Of a stretch of DNA of 64,000 bases, positions 13,335 through 25,295 are shown piece after piece. Source of the stretch: Flaccisagitta enflata (Eukaryota; Chaetognatha; Sagittoidea; Aphragmophora); assembly GCA_965153355.1 (NCBI GenBank), contig OZ231128.1:5518001-5582000 (forward strand), in the 5' to 3' direction. Under the pieces are notes generated by a model, which was given only the letters and a program-made list of their open reading frames with translations, did not search any database and was not told the DNA's origin. Made by a program: the position numbers and the translations under genes. Numbering within the stretch: position 1 is the first letter of the stretch; each line of letters opens with the position of its first letter.

Positions 13335-13622
13335 TTGAGACCAGAGTCCAGTGAGCTCAACCTGCTGCAACGCGGGAAGGACAGTCTCCCCCCCCCCCCC
13401 CGTCTTAACTCCTGTAACGCGGGAAGGAAAGCCACAGTACCCCCCCCCCCCCGCGTCTTAACTCCCCGCCATATTTCTTTGTAACATAAGATGGAGATCC
13501 TCCTCCTCTCTCCCTCTATTTGTATATGTATGCGCTTTTAGCCGCCCTAACTAATGGATATTTCTTGTGGTTAATTTGTTTGAGACCAGAGTCCAGTGAG
13601 TTCGACCTGCTGTAACGCGGAA
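13335..13622 (+). repeat. Direct repeat pair with C-tracts
   Basis: A block of about 43 bases (starting TTGAGACCAGAGTCCAGTGA) at 13335-13377 recurs at 13580-13622 with a few changes. Two poly-C tracts followed by GTCTTAACTCC lie between them (13388-13401, 13441-13452). Likely a local duplication within an unclassified dispersed repeat. Confidence 0.7.
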
Positions 13623-13815
13623 TGAAGTCTCAGTACTATTATCAATTTACCTTTTTTGGTCAGGTTTGAAGTGGATTTTTATTTCAACATTCATAAGAAT
13701 AGTTGTGAACGGTTCGGATTAAACACCAGTGAGAGCTTCTAGGGCTCTTGTCCATATCCTAGTTTTGGTTTAGTGGTAATGTTGACCAACTTCGACTAAA
13801 TGTATGTACATTTAT

Positions 13816-13910
13816 AGTGCTTTCACGCTCAAGGAAAAAACATGATAATCATGTTTTTCCAATGAATAAAACCTTATTATCAGGATTTCTTCCTTGAGCG
13901 TGAAAGCACT
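13816..13910. mobile_element. 95-bp hairpin element
   Basis: AGTGCTTTCACGCTCAAGGA at the left is a perfect inverted match to the right end (21 bases, 13890-13910). The inner part also pairs loosely (ATGATAATCAT). A minimal MITE or a recent palindromic insertion. Confidence 0.75.
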
Positions 13911-13978
13911 GCATATTACTTAGCCACAGGGCAAACTTTTCCATTTCATGAGACAATGATGGGAAGCGAAAGGTCGAT

Positions 13979-14026
13979 GAGTTGGTGGTAGTTGGTGGTA
14001 GTTGGTGGTAGTTGGTGGTGGTTTGG
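13979..14026 (+). repeat. (GTTGGTGGTA)n short array
   Basis: Four to five copies of a 10-base unit. Confidence 0.9.
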
Positions 14027-14074
14027 GGTTAAAGGTAGCCTTATTGGTGTGGTGTGATCTGTTGCACTGTGGGG

Positions 14075-14290
14075 CACTATCATGCTTATAAGTATAAGGA
14101 CAACTGACAAGAAGCATCAACTTTGGAAATGCACTGGGCCTAATCAAATTAAGTCACTGACCCCAGATTGATCGCATTAGGAAGAGTACAATGGCCAATC
14201 TGAGATCAGTTGCTCAATTTATTCAGGCGCACTACCTTTCCCAAGTTGATTCGTTTTTGCCAGATGTCAATGTATTTATGAGTTAACAAT
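14075..14290. mobile_element. Decayed foldback related to the 46754-46967 element
   Basis: The left end (CTATCATGCTTATAAGTATA, then GAAGCATCAACTTTGG) resembles the left end of the 214-bp element at 46754, and the right end is a weak inverse copy. Length is about 216 bp. An older member of the same family. Confidence 0.55.
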
Positions 14291-14667
14291 GGCAAAAATA
14301 AAAATTAGACGCTCAATATTTCTCAATAACTTGTTAATCACTTATGCTTTTTGCTTAAAATCCATGAGCATATAAAAGAGCTTCAAAAACTCTACAAATC
14401 TAGACCAAGCAGAGATTTTTAGCTCAATTTGTTTAGAAATGACATAAGAATGAAGTTCAGTACTAAAATTCCTGATTGCCAAATAGAGCAGATTTAAGCG
14501 CTGGGAAACATGGCACTATTTGTCTTACATATTCTGTAAAACGCAATGATAGGAAAACGCAATGATAGGAAAACAAAGGTAAAAATGAAGTATTTTTAAT
14601 TCTCTACAAGATGGTTTGGGAAGTGGAGAGTGGGGACATAGATTGTGGATAGCAAGAATATTTAAAG
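14291..14667. other. AT-rich segment with foldback-type module; no gene
   Basis: Around 14390-14450 it contains CTAGACCAAGCAGAG...TTTAGCTCAATTTGTTTAGAAATG, a version of the module found inside several foldbacks. GCAATGATAGGAAAAC is tandemly duplicated at 14541-14572. Confidence 0.5.
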
Positions 14668-14810
14668 CAAAGGGTGGAGGCAAAAAAAAGTGGAAGTCAT
14701 GAACGTGGAAGGCAAAGGGTGGGTGCAAAGAGAGTGGAAGGCATGAATATTCAATACTTGAAACGAAGTTTGGGTGCAAAGAAAGTGAAAGGTATGAAAA
14801 GGGGAGGTAA
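14668..14810 (+). repeat. Degenerate tandem repeat, about 45-50 bp unit
   Basis: Three units containing GGGTGGGTGCAAAGAGAGTG, then GAAGGCATGAA, with drift. The minus-strand reading (Pro/Phe/His-rich) has no recognisable family. Confidence 0.6.
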
Positions 14811-15959
<1,149 letters not shown>

Positions 15960-16086
15960 CAGCGGCGTAGGACAAGGGACATCAGGGACATCAATTGATG
16001 TCCCTGCTGTCGGGACACCAAAGTTGTCGGGACACCAAAGAAGAAAAAAAGTAAGGGAAAGGAAAAAAAAAAGAAAAAGGAAAATG

Positions 16087-16142
<56 letters not shown>

Positions 16143-16638
16143 TGAGAGAGACAGAGACAGAGACAGAGACAGAGAGAGACAGAGACAGAGACAGAGACAG
16201 ACAGACAGAAAGACGGACAAACAGCAAAAGTAAAAACAGTAGAAGAAAAATAGATGAAACAAAAGATGAAGATATAAAGAAAATAAGATAGTAAAACTGA
16301 CAGAAATAAAGCAATCAAAATTCTGTGGTTTTCAAGGTATGTTAGTTTTAAGCAAATAAAGAGGGATGTAGGGGAGCAAAGTAAGTAAAAAAAAGAAGTG
16401 AAGATAGGTATTTAGGCACAAGCGGTGGCTGAGAGAGAAAACAACTATTTTCTCCTATACCAGGCATGATTAGGCCCCATCCCACTTATCTAAGATCTCA
16501 AAGAAAACAAGAGTATGGTAGTAATTACGATTTTTTACAATTTTCAAGCAAAAACTAATTGTCTGTTGGGACACCAGATTTGTCGGACACTAGTTTGATG
16601 GCTGATGTCCCAGGAAATCCAGCTCCCCTACGCCGCTG
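15960..16638. mobile_element. 679-bp element with CAGCGGCGTAGG termini inserted in a GT repeat
   Basis: CAGCGGCGTAGG (15960-15971) is a perfect inverse of CCTACGCCGCTG (16627-16638). Subterminal GGGACATCA / TGATGTCCC and repeated GTCGGGACACCAAAG blocks follow. It contains an (AG)n/(GACA)n stretch (16094-16205). Both flanks are GT repeat, so any target duplication is hidden inside (TG)n. The terminus type resembles hAT-superfamily ends, by inference only. Confidence 0.75.
16094..16205 (+). repeat. (AG)n and (GACA)n microsatellite
   Basis: AG run followed by GACAGA-type repeats, inside the element 15960-16638. Confidence 0.95.
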
Positions 16639-16649
16639 TGTGTGTGTAT

Positions 16650-16743
<94 letters not shown>
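16637..16743 (+). repeat. (GT)n microsatellite, right half
   Basis: Continuation of the GT tract on the far side of the inserted element. Confidence 0.97.
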
Positions 16744-16745
<2 letters not shown>

Positions 16746-16848
16746 TTCACTTAAAGCGTTACAGCTGGCAGAAAATGGTCCAATTGGTCTTTAAGATATT
16801 GAAGCGAAACATTAGTCCAAACCTAAGCCAGACTTCCGAATAGGCTTT

Positions 16849-17259
16849 TACCACGCAAATAAAAAAGACGCACCTTCAAATGGTTTATTTAGGCAATAAA
16901 TCATTATAAAACTAATAAAGATCTTAGAACATTTTAAAGCGCTTTGAAAGTACTTTCATTTTCAATCTGGTATTGCTATTTTTTTCTTTTTCGTTTAGAA
17001 ATGGTATCAGTTTAACTTTAAGTAATAATGTTGCTTCTCTCAGTTTCGCAATCCCTATGTAAAAAGTGCATCTTAGCACAATAGTGCTTCTCTTTGCAGA
17101 GCTCTAGCTTCTAAACCGTTTGAGATACAGACCTGGGATTGGTCTAGAATGAAAGATTTTTTGAAAATCTTTAAATATAACTCAACAGAAATTAGTTCAA
17201 AATTTTTTTTATCTGTTTTGAATAATGAGGTGCGTCTTTTTTTGTTGATTCGCGTGGTA
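16849..17259. mobile_element. 411-bp TA-flanked MITE, copy 1
   Basis: TACCACGCAAATAAAAAAGA at the left, inverse at the right end (…GATTCGCGTGGTA). The second copy at 36507-36917 has exactly the same length and similar ends and interior, including TTTGAGATACAGACCTGG. TA flanks suggest Tc1/mariner mobilisation. Confidence 0.85.
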
Positions 17260-17502
17260 AGGCTTAAACCTTAGGCCCGCGGTAAGGGGGGCCCCGCGGC
17301 ACAGCCCCTATTCCTAGGAAAAAAGGGAAGAGGAAAGAGGGAGAAGAAAAAGGGGGAAAAGAAAGGAAAAAGAAACAAAGAAAGAAAGAAAAAATAAAGA
17401 ATCAAGTCGCCCAAGGGCAATATCTGGTCAGCGATGCCCCTTGCACTGCTTTGCATGATCGTGGATTGGAGTAAGAGGAAGAAGGCAGCGGCTTCAAAGG
17501 GG

Positions 17503-18099
17503 AATAGTCGCAAAAGCGTTACATGGTCAGCGGTACCTGATGCCCCTAAGTCAGTGTGTGTGGGAATGAGATTATGAGGGGCAGCGGCCCCGGAGGGGCC
17601 GATGACCTATGATGCCACATAGGACAATTTTCTCCGGCTTGAGAAGCTATTTTGGAGGGCTGAGAGGCTTGATTTTGGCTCTGAAAGGTCTGATTTAGGG
17701 TGTGAGAGGCGCGGTTTGGGGTCTGAGAGGCTTGATTTGGGGTCTGAAAGGCCTTATTTGGGTCTGAGGAGTATAATTTGGTGTCTGAAAAGCCTGACAT
17801 GGGGTCTGAGGCCTGATTTGGATCTGAGAGGCCTAATTTGGGGTCTGAGAAGCCTGATCTGGGATCTGGGAAGCCTGATTCGAGGTCTGAGAGGCCTTAT
17901 TTGGGGTCTGGGAGGCCTGATTTGAGGTCTGAGAAGCCTGATTTGGGGTCAGAAAGGTCTGATTTGGAGTCGAAAAGGCCTGATTTGGGGTCTGAGAGGC
18001 TTTATTTGAGGCTTGGGGGGGGACGGACGGAAAACGGAAACCGGAGAAAATTGCCCTATGTGGAATCATAGGTCATCGGCCCCTCCGGGGCCGCTGCCC
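17503..18099 (-). mobile_element. Family G foldback with 21-bp GGCCTGATTT array
   Basis: Arms GGGGCAGCGGCCCCGGAGGG at 17578 and its inverse ending at 18099 flank about 18 units of GGCCTGATTTGGGGTCTGAGA. The shared tail is on the left here (AATAGTCGCAAAAGCGTTAC, then GGTCAGCGGTACC), so orientation is opposite to 8316-8779. Array frames are open but repetitive. Confidence 0.85.
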
Positions 18100-18104
18100 A
18101 AAAA

Positions 18105-18506
18105 GTCCTGTAGAACACAGACTTTCGTTTGTCTGTCCATTTGTTTGTCCATCCCCCCAGGCCCTCCCAGAAATCTGCCCTCTCAGGCCTGAAATCTGCC
18201 AACTCAGGCCTTGAATCTGTGAGAGCAGGTTTAAGGCCCGAGGAGGCAGATTATAAGCCTAAGGGGGGAGATTTCAGGCCTAAGAGGGCAGATTTAAGGC
18301 CTGAGAGGGCAGATTTCAGGCCTGAGAGGGTAGATTTCAGGCCTAAGAGGGTAGATTTTAGGCCTGAGAGGGTAGATTTTGGGCCTGAGAGGGTATTTTC
18401 AGGGCTGAAAGGGCCTGGTGGGAGGGGACAAACAAACAGACAGATGAATGAAAGAAAGTTCCCCCTGTGTTCTACAGGACTTTATCCCCTTCAGGGCCAC
18501 TGACCA
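18105..18506. mobile_element. Family G-related foldback (GTCCTGTAGAACACAG arms)
   Basis: GTCCTGTAGAACACAG at 18105 is exactly inverted at 18465-18480. The interior is an array of about 21-bp GGCCTGAGAGGGCAGATTTC units, itself bracketed by TTGTTTGTCC / GGACAAACAA. It abuts the preceding family G copy. Confidence 0.8.
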
Positions 18507-18712
18507 AAAAGAAAAAAAGAAAAAAGAAAGAAAGAAAAAAAGAAAAAAAGAAAAAAGAAAAAAAAAGAAAAAGAAAGAGAGAAAAAAGAAAAAAAGAAAG
18601 AAAGAAAAAAATAGAAAGAAAAAGATTAGAAAAAAAGAAAGAAAAAAAGAAAAAAAGAAAGAAAAAAAGAAAAAAAAAAAAGAAAGAAAGAAAGAAAAAA
18701 AGAAAGAAACTA
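18507..18712 (+). repeat. (GAAA)n / A-rich purine tract
   Basis: About 200 bp made only of A and G apart from a few T's. Lys/Glu/Arg frames here are artefacts. Confidence 0.95.
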
Positions 18713-18954
18713 TTTTTTTCCTTCTCTTTCGTTTTGATTTTCCATCAAAACCCTTTCATTCAATTCATGTTCTTTTTTTTTCTAAGTTTAGAAAGATGAA
18801 TGCCTTTCTCGTCTAGACAGCAAAGGGGGGGGGGGGAAGCAAAGGGGTTAGGGGGGCCCCGTGGTAGCTCTCAAGCCTAGGGCCCCACGGTAGCTAAGTC
18901 CGGCTTAGGTCCAAGCCAAATTTAGGATTTTATGAAAAAGAAACCCTGAATGGA

Positions 18955-19146
18955 AACATGGCCGGATACACGGCTACCGAAGTCGCGTGCGGGTGGGCAG
19001 GGGCCATATTTGAGGTCACTAGACCATTTGGGCAGGAGCGGTGAGGTCCAAACATAAAATTCATGAAAAAAATAAAGTGTGACCAACAGACCGACCAAAT
19101 GACCGACAAAGCGGGGTGTAGAGTCGCGTAGCACGCGACTAAAAAA
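18955..19146 (+). mobile_element. Family L-A element, full length
   Basis: Leader GGCCGGATACACGGCTACC, GTCGCGTGCGGGTGGGCAGG, the GAGGTCACTAGACCATTTGG block, a GACCAACAGACCGACC tract, GGTGTAGAGTCGCGTAGCAC and CGCGACTAAAAA. 192 bp. It forms an inverted pair with the copy at 19319 across a 172-bp spacer. Confidence 0.9.
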
Positions 19147-19318
19147 GAATTGTCTCCGACTCTGATGAACAAACATCAAAACATGAATGATGTATGGCGT
19201 TTGTCCCAATGGAATTACGAGAAAAACTTTATGTTGCAGGGGCTCTCTTCAATTTGACGTGGTGACCACGGTCTTGGCGCTTTAAGCATCAGCCACCAAA
19301 CTAACCGGCAGAACATTA

Positions 19319-19541
19319 TTTTAGTCGCGTGCTACGCCACTCTACACCCCGCTTTGTCAGTCCATCCATCGGTCCGTCAGTCTGTCCGTTGGTCAGTCCG
19401 TCGGTCCGTCCGTCACACTTTAATTTTTATGGGTTTTTGCGGTCTTTGGCCTCACTGCTCCTGCCCAAATGATCTGGTGACCTCAATTACAGCCCCTGCC
19501 CACCCGCACGCGACTGGGGTAGCCGTGTATCCGGCCTTGTT
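19319..19541 (-). mobile_element. Family L-A element, full length, reverse
   Basis: All modules present in reverse order, from TTTAGTCGCGTGCTACGC to GTATCCGGCCTTGTT. 223 bp. Closely similar to the copy at 47152-47371, so probably of similar age. Confidence 0.9.
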
Positions 19542-19552
19542 ATCAGACAAAC

Positions 19553-19800
19553 CACCGCCGTCTTGCTGCAACCATCACCGTCACTGTCGCAGCCACTACC
19601 GCTACCGCCGTTGCCGCCACTGCAGCTGCCGCTTCCACCGCCGCCGTGGCTGCCGCTATCGCTACCGCCGCCGCCGCCTTGGCTGTAATTTTTTGTCAGT
19701 TTCAATTTTCTTTTCTCATTGAGCCCATATCATGATAAAGCAAAGAAGGGGGGAGGAGGAAGAGGAGGAAGAGTAGGTGACAAAGGAGGTAAAGGAAGTA
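19553..19800 (+). repeat. CCGCCG-rich imperfect repeat, then GGAGGA tract
   Basis: 19553-19685 is built from CCGCCGT/CCGCTAC-type triplets; 19746-19800 is a purine-rich GGAGGAAGA stretch. No gene assigned. Confidence 0.7.
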
Positions 19801-19955
19801 GATGGTGAGAAGGGGGGGGGTAGGATGGAGTGGGATGTATGGCGGGATTGTCATATGCGCCCCCCCCTCCGCCTGTACGACGTTATGTTCATAAAGTCCC
19901 CGGTGAATGTCTGCTCTTGAACGCGATGGTGTTTTATGTTCTCCCCCGAGAGAAT

Positions 19956-20024
<69 letters not shown>
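19956..20024 (+). repeat. (AG)n microsatellite
   Basis: Pure AG run. It is one of only two long CT/AG blocks with AG on the plus strand. Confidence 0.97.
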
Positions 20025-20028
<4 letters not shown>

Positions 20029-20235
20029 AACACGTGCAAATGGAAACTTTTTTTCTTCACAGGGGTATCAATGTTCGTATGACCTTAGTTGAATTGCAAA
20101 TATGAAAGAAAATGGCAGCGTTATGGCTTGAAATTATTGTTAATTGAGATTTTTGCACCTGAACCATATAAATTGTTCTTCAATATGCCCTAAATCATCT
20201 TCCTGATTGATTTACAGAGGAAAGGGAAACATCAC

Positions 20236-20483
20236 TATGAACATGTCTCAAAAAAAGTGAAAGACACTGAAAACGCCGTAGCAATATGTCATAGAATGAA
20301 CATGCCTCAAAAAGAAGCGAAAGACACTAAAAACGCCGTAACAATACATTTTAGCATGAACATGCCTCAAAAGGAAGTGAAAAACACTAAAAAGTAAAAA
20401 CGCCTAAATAATACATTGTAGTATGAACATGTCTCAAAAGGAAGTGAAAGACACTAAAAACGCCGTAACAATACGTCGTAGCC
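20236..20483 (+). repeat. Tandem repeat, four units of about 62 bp
   Basis: Each unit holds ATGAACATG(C/T)CTCAAAA, then GTGAAAGACACTAAAAACGC, then GTAACAATAC. The third unit has a small insertion. Confidence 0.85.
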
Positions 20484-20692
20484 GTACGTCATCCATCACA
20501 ATTTTCGTATCCTTCATCTTCTGTTTTAGCCTCCAGTTGAAAACCGATTGCTCCTACTTTTGCCTTGTAGGCCATTCATTATCAGTGTCTCTGTATGTCT
20601 ATTTGTTTAACTGGGTGTGATAGCGTAGGTTAATGTGTAAGTGATTTTCTGTCTTTTTTGTATGCATGAAATCTGTCTGTCTGTCTGACTCA

Positions 20693-20797
<105 letters not shown>

Positions 20798-21173
20798 CTG
20801 CTGCAGCTTCCCACACTCTCAATATGCCCTAAATCATCTTCCTGACGGATTTACAGAGGAAAGGAAAACTTTTGAGACAGTCCTTTTTTCAATTGAAGGA
20901 ATAAAAAAGATATGGGATTTGTCATGAGCATGGAAAGTTCTGAAAAAAATGATATTTTCAGCGAATTCTTTTTTTGCTGGGATGTCCGTGTTGAAAATAT
21001 AATGTTATAGTTATGTTACATATCGTTACATTACGTTACTTTATGTATCGATACATTCCGTTACGTTGCGTTGCGTTGCGTTACGTGTCCGCAAGTGCAG
21101 TCTTCTTGTCGCTGGTCTTAGCGTCGCTACGTCTGTCCTGTATGTCAAATCGATATTCTGACTTCTATAAGAG

Positions 21174-22313
21174 AACAAGCCCAAGAGGGCAACAGTCGCG
21201 TGCGTCTGGAAATGACAAACAAAAGAGCCAAAACATGTTCAAATGTTAAGAATGTTAAAAATTGTTAAAAACTGTTAAAGAATAATGAAAATGTTAAAAT
21301 ATGTGAAAAGATGTTAAGAAATGTTAAGAACTGTTAAGAAAATGTTAAAAAATGTTAAAAAAATCTAAAAAGGTTAAAAAGGTTGAAAAAGGTATAATGT
21401 TAGAAAATGTTAAGAAATGTGAGACAGTCGCTGTCTGAGGGCTGAGGACAGGGCTTTTACATGGACAGAGCCTTTATCCGCAGTTTTATCCGCAGTTTTA
21501 AGTGCTCCACAGTGTTATCCGCAGGTTTATCCGCAGGTTTATCCGTAGGTTTATCCGCAGGTTTATCTGCAGGTTTATCCGCAGGTTTATTCTAGGTCTA
21601 ACTGCTGATTTACCCGCATTATTCATCAAGATACAAGGGTGTCAGGAAGAGGCTATCGCTGGAGAAAAAAAGAATATTAGCTAATCATAGAATGAAAAAA
21701 AGTGAGATAATGACTTGAGGAGGAGAGGAGTTGGCTCTGTAGCTGGCGATGGCGACGACGATGGCGCTGGTACTCCTGTTGACATGGAGCTGGAATAGGC
21801 GGCGGCGGCGAAGACGACAACGACGACGACGATGATGATGACGACGACGACGACGACGACGACAAAGCGACGACGACGAAGACGACGACGACGACAACGA
21901 CGACGACGACGACAATGAAAACGACAACAACAATGACGACGACGGAAAAAAAGAAAATGAAAAACCGTTATTATGGGAATCGAGAAGAGAAAAAAAGGGT
22001 GAGGAACAAGACAAAAAGATAGAGACGGTGGCGCTGGCGAAGAAGAGCAGGAGGTGACATGGCGGCGATGTCGATGGCGCTGGCGCTGGCGCTGGCAATG
22101 GAGAGCAGGAAAAAGAGAGGCGATGGCGATGGCGAAGGCGATGGCGATAGCAATGAATTGTTTACACTTCTCGTCGCCTTCGCCGTCGCCATCGCCATCG
22201 CCATCACCATCATTATCCTTAATGTTGTCATCATGGCCGACATTGTTCTCAAATTTAACGACGACGACGACGGCGGCGGCGGAGGCGGCGGCGAAGACAA
22301 CGACTACAACGAT

Positions 22314-22344
<31 letters not shown>

Positions 22345-22346
22345 AT

Positions 22347-22377
<31 letters not shown>

Positions 22378-22400
22378 GCGAAGACAACGACTACAACGAT

Positions 22401-22456
<56 letters not shown>

Positions 22457-22477
22457 TGGCGGCGGTGAAGACGACAA

Positions 22478-22510
<33 letters not shown>

Positions 22511-22966
22511 AGACGACGACGACGACGACGACGACGACGAAGACGACGACGACGACGACGACGACAACGACGACGACGGAAAAAAAGAAAATCAAAAAAA
22601 GAGAACAAAGAAAACAGGGAAAAAAAAACAAAAAAAGCTAAAAAAAAAGAAAAAAACAACAAAAACTTCATTGTTATTGCCTTCATTGTCGCCATCTCCA
22701 GCGCCAGTGCCAGCGCCATCATCATCTTCATGGGAAAAAACTGCGGATAGACCCTCATAGCCCTCAGACTACTCATGGAAGAGAAATGTTAAAAAAGGTT
22801 AAAAAATGTTAAAAAATGTTTAAGAATGTAAAAAAGATGTTAAAAGATGTTAAAAACCGTTAGAAGACTATCTAAATTTTAAAAATGTTACGGAGGGACG
22901 GACGGACGGACGGACGGACCGACCGACCGACCGAGCAAGGTGTAGAGTTGCGTGCAAGCGACTAAT
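21174..22966 (+). mobile_element. Family L-B-like element with ATGTTAAAA array, split by an insertion
   Basis: Leader AACAAGCCCAAGAGGGCAAC then AGTCGCGTGCG at 21174-21207. A 10-bp AATGTTAAAA array (21238-21425) resumes at 22786-22880. The GGACGGACGGACC tract is at 22893-22934 and the 3' end GGTGTAGAGTTGCGTGC...GCGACTAATAA at 22939-22966. The middle, 21433-22769, is a separate insertion. Confidence 0.65.
21433..22769. mobile_element. Insertion with GTCTGAGGGCT ends and low-complexity interior
   Basis: GTCTGAGGGCTGAGGACAGG at the left is an imperfect inverse of 22742-22769 (CTGCGGATAG…CCCTCAGAC). The interior starts with a 12-bp TTTATCCGCAGG array (21474-21600), followed by over 800 bp of GAC, GAT and GGC triplets (21725-22580). 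That part includes a near-exact duplication of roughly 95 bp around 22271-22450. Poly-Asp, Arg and Val frames there are not genes. Confidence 0.55.
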
Positions 22967-23051
22967 AAGAAACGAAAAAAAAACATATCAGGAAAGACAC
23001 GCAGGTCCTTCCCTTTCGATCGGTCAGCGTGTCTTTCGTTTTGTTTTTGTT

Positions 23052-23117
23052 TTTGTGTTTTGTTTTGTTTTGTTTTGTTTTGTTTTGTTTTGTTTTGTTT
23101 TGTTTTGTTTTGTTTTG

Positions 23118-23146
<29 letters not shown>
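23052..23146 (+). repeat. (TTTTG)n pentanucleotide microsatellite
   Basis: About 19 perfect units. Confidence 0.97.
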
Positions 23147-23148
<2 letters not shown>

Positions 23149-23263
23149 GGCGAATGTAACCGCATGGTGTGCCACGTCTAATGTAGTCATGCGACTGTTG
23201 TCTACTTAGATAGTGGGCAAACGTTTACAAGAGGACCTCACTTATTTTATGGTTAGTTTTTTT

Positions 23264-23820
23264 ATTTGACACACCTACCCCTAAACTCACCCCTACCCCT
23301 TAACTCACCCCTACCCCTAAACTCACCCCTACCCGTAAACTCACCCCTACCCCTAAACTCACCGCTACCCCTAAACTCAACCCAGCCCTAAACTCACCGC
23401 CACTATATTCCTAAACTTACCCTAAACTCACTAACCTAAACTCAACCTACCCTAAACTCACCCTACCTAAACTCACCCACCTAAACTCACCCCTACCCTA
23501 AACTCACTACTAAAACTCACTACCTAAACTCACCCCTACCCTAAACTCACCCCACCCCTACACGCACCCCTACCCCTAAACTCAACCCCTACCCCTAAAC
23601 TAAACCCTTCCCCCTAAACTCAACCCTTACCCCTAAACTTAACCCTACCCCTTAACTCAACCCTACCCCTACACTCAACCTTACCCTTACAGTCAACCTT
23701 TCCCCTAAACAACCAAACCAATAAAATCAACGCTACCCATAAACTCAACCCTACCCCTAAACTCAGCCCTACCCCTGAACTCAACCCTACCCCTAAACTC
23801 AACCCTACCCCTAACGCTAA
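23264..23820 (+). repeat. CCCTAAACTCA-type array, about 560 bp
   Basis: Around 30 units of an 18-base repeat near ACCCCTAAACTCACCCCT with many indels. It contains CCCTAA repeatedly but never as a pure hexamer run, so it is not a canonical telomere tract. The right flank (GGCCTCCTTTTGTAAGGGCA, then ATGTTGTTTCAAC, 23830-23862) recurs inverted next to the GACT array at 30987-31020. Confidence 0.9.
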
Positions 23821-23934
23821 ACTCTACCATGGCCTCCTTTTGTAAGGGCAATGTTGTTTCAACTTTCATACTTTTAAGTTCATAAATTTATTGCGCAGAA
23901 ATAGCCAGGATATATGAAAATTTGTGTTTTTTGA

Positions 23935-24010
23935 GAGCGTCCTCGCACTTCTATAGGGGTCATTTGCGTGGATGGTCGGTCGGTTGGTCAAGCGAACATT
24001 TGAAACCGGG
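23935..24010 (-). mobile_element. Family L-C 3' end fragment, reverse
   Basis: GCGTCCTCGCACTTCTATAG then GGTCGGTCGGTTGGTC. It matches the reverse 3' end at 38705-38800. Confidence 0.6.
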
Positions 24011-24819
24011 ACTGCGACCATGTGCATTTGGCCCTGTTTTTTTTTTCTGCGGCAATTTTTGCCGATTGGCTTTTTTTTCTCGCGAAACATAGGAGCCAAT
24101 GTTTAAACAAAATTCCTAAAGAGGCGTCCGCTTACAATGAACGGAATCGGCCATAGAAACAAAACGACAACGGGAAACTCAACCAAGAAATTTCATCTTT
24201 TGCGTTTACAGCTTGCTGAATCCCTGGATATATTTGAGGAGGGAGCCAGGGACTAACGATTAATTCTAAGAATAAGTATAATGGCTCAGTCTAGACGACT
24301 ACATTCAAGAAGGCCTTGCCCATACGCAACAACAACAAGACACACCAAGGACACCAGTAGAGAGAAACAAATAAATCTATAAATTGATGGAAAAAATAAA
24401 TGAAACACAAGAAGTAATCACACAAACATTCCTCTGTCAATGTAAAATAACGATGAGCTTGACTTTTCGCGTTCGCTTTCAACAGACGCTTCTTATTCTT
24501 CTTCTGCTTTTCCTTTTAATGGCCAATTCGTGTTTGATCATGATTTCGGTAAAAACGTAAAAGAGAAGAGATATCATTTCCTTGTTGCTATGGATTTAAC
24601 ACAGATGGCGTAAAAAAACTCTCTGATCAGTCAACCACTCAATTAATGATTGTATGAGATCCATCATTTGAAATCAAAACATTTTTACACAGCTCCCTAC
24701 ATTCAAATTAACTTTTCATTAGTTTTTTTTTCATTAGTTTTTTTTTATAGATATTTTTTTCTCCTTATCATTATTTCTCAGTTCTTAGTATTTTGATGTT
24801 TGCTCTGTCGCTTTGGGCG
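24011..24819. other. No gene recognised; upstream region of the 24937 exon
   Basis: Apparently unique AT-rich sequence without simple repeats. It probably includes distal regulatory sequence of the next gene, but nothing specific can be pointed to. Confidence 0.3.
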
Positions 24820-24820
24820 A

Positions 24821-24830
24821 ATAAAAGATA
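24821..24830 (+). promoter_or_regulatory. Possible TATA-like box
   Basis: ATAAAAGATA about 107 bases before the start codon of the membrane-protein exon. The position is plausible for a core promoter with a short 5' UTR. This is only a motif match. Confidence 0.25.
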
Positions 24831-24936
24831 TCATTAGGGATTAGTGATAACATCATAACATTATCCACTGGCCCATCTGGCGTGAAATCAGGCAACTAGG
24901 GACCAGCAGTCCCCATCAACCATCGCCTCATCTCTG

Positions 24937-25281
24937 ATGGATCGTCAAAATGGAGACGAAGCTGACGAACTTTTGCCAAAAGAAGACCACGGATACGAAC
25001 CCGAATCACGTGAAGATCGCGACCACAGATACGACCACAGCTACGACCACGAAGACCGCGAAAACCACGATCCTGACCACAATATCCACAATGACCACAA
25101 TATCCACGACCTAGAACAAATCCACGACCACAGCGAGCTCAACCTGATGAAGAGCCTTGGGCATTATTTCGAGAATGAGTCTATTTTCAAAAGCCTAATT
25201 CAAGCGCTTCTCGCCTGCAGCGTGTTCCTCAGCTTCATTACGGCCATGGTGCTCATCGTAAAATGCAACAAATGCAGCAAG
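24937..25281 (+). CDS. First exon of an unrecognised acidic single-span membrane protein (partial)
   Basis: The ATG at 24937 opens 115 codons that end exactly at AAG|GTATGA (25281/25282), a good splice donor; reading on hits a stop two codons later. Residues 1-68 are strongly charged, with repeated Asp-His and Glu-Asp-Arg pairs and a short repeat DHNIHNDHNIHD near 47-58. About residues 85-108 form one hydrophobic span (SLIQALLACSVFLSFITAMV...), followed by a basic CNKCSK with two Cys. An acidic N-terminus before the span and Lys after it would fit either topology. The composition is unlike the surrounding repeats, codon use is mixed, and the sequence is not low-complexity at DNA level. No family recognised. 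Further exons should lie to the right, but I could not identify them. A family L-C element begins 14 bases into the intron. Confidence 0.6.
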
Positions 25282-25295
25282 GTATGAATAGAAAT

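Larger units (their letters stand above)
17281..18863 (+). repeat. 19-bp direct repeats bracketing family G copies
   Basis: GGTAAGGGGGGCCCCGCGG (17281-17299) recurs as GGTTAGGGGGGCCCCGTGG (18845-18863). The enclosed segment holds two family G arrays and a GAAA-rich tract. This may mark one larger composite repeat. Confidence 0.5.

Noticed and set aside
21681-22760. Long Asp-, Arg- and Val-rich frames in GAC/GGC triplets
   Set aside because: Triplet repeats are open in several frames at once, and the region lies between the ends of an insertion.
23264-23820. Telomere tract
   Set aside because: CCCTAA occurs, but the real period is near 18 with ACTCA spacers; there is no uninterrupted hexamer run, and ordinary sequence lies on both sides.
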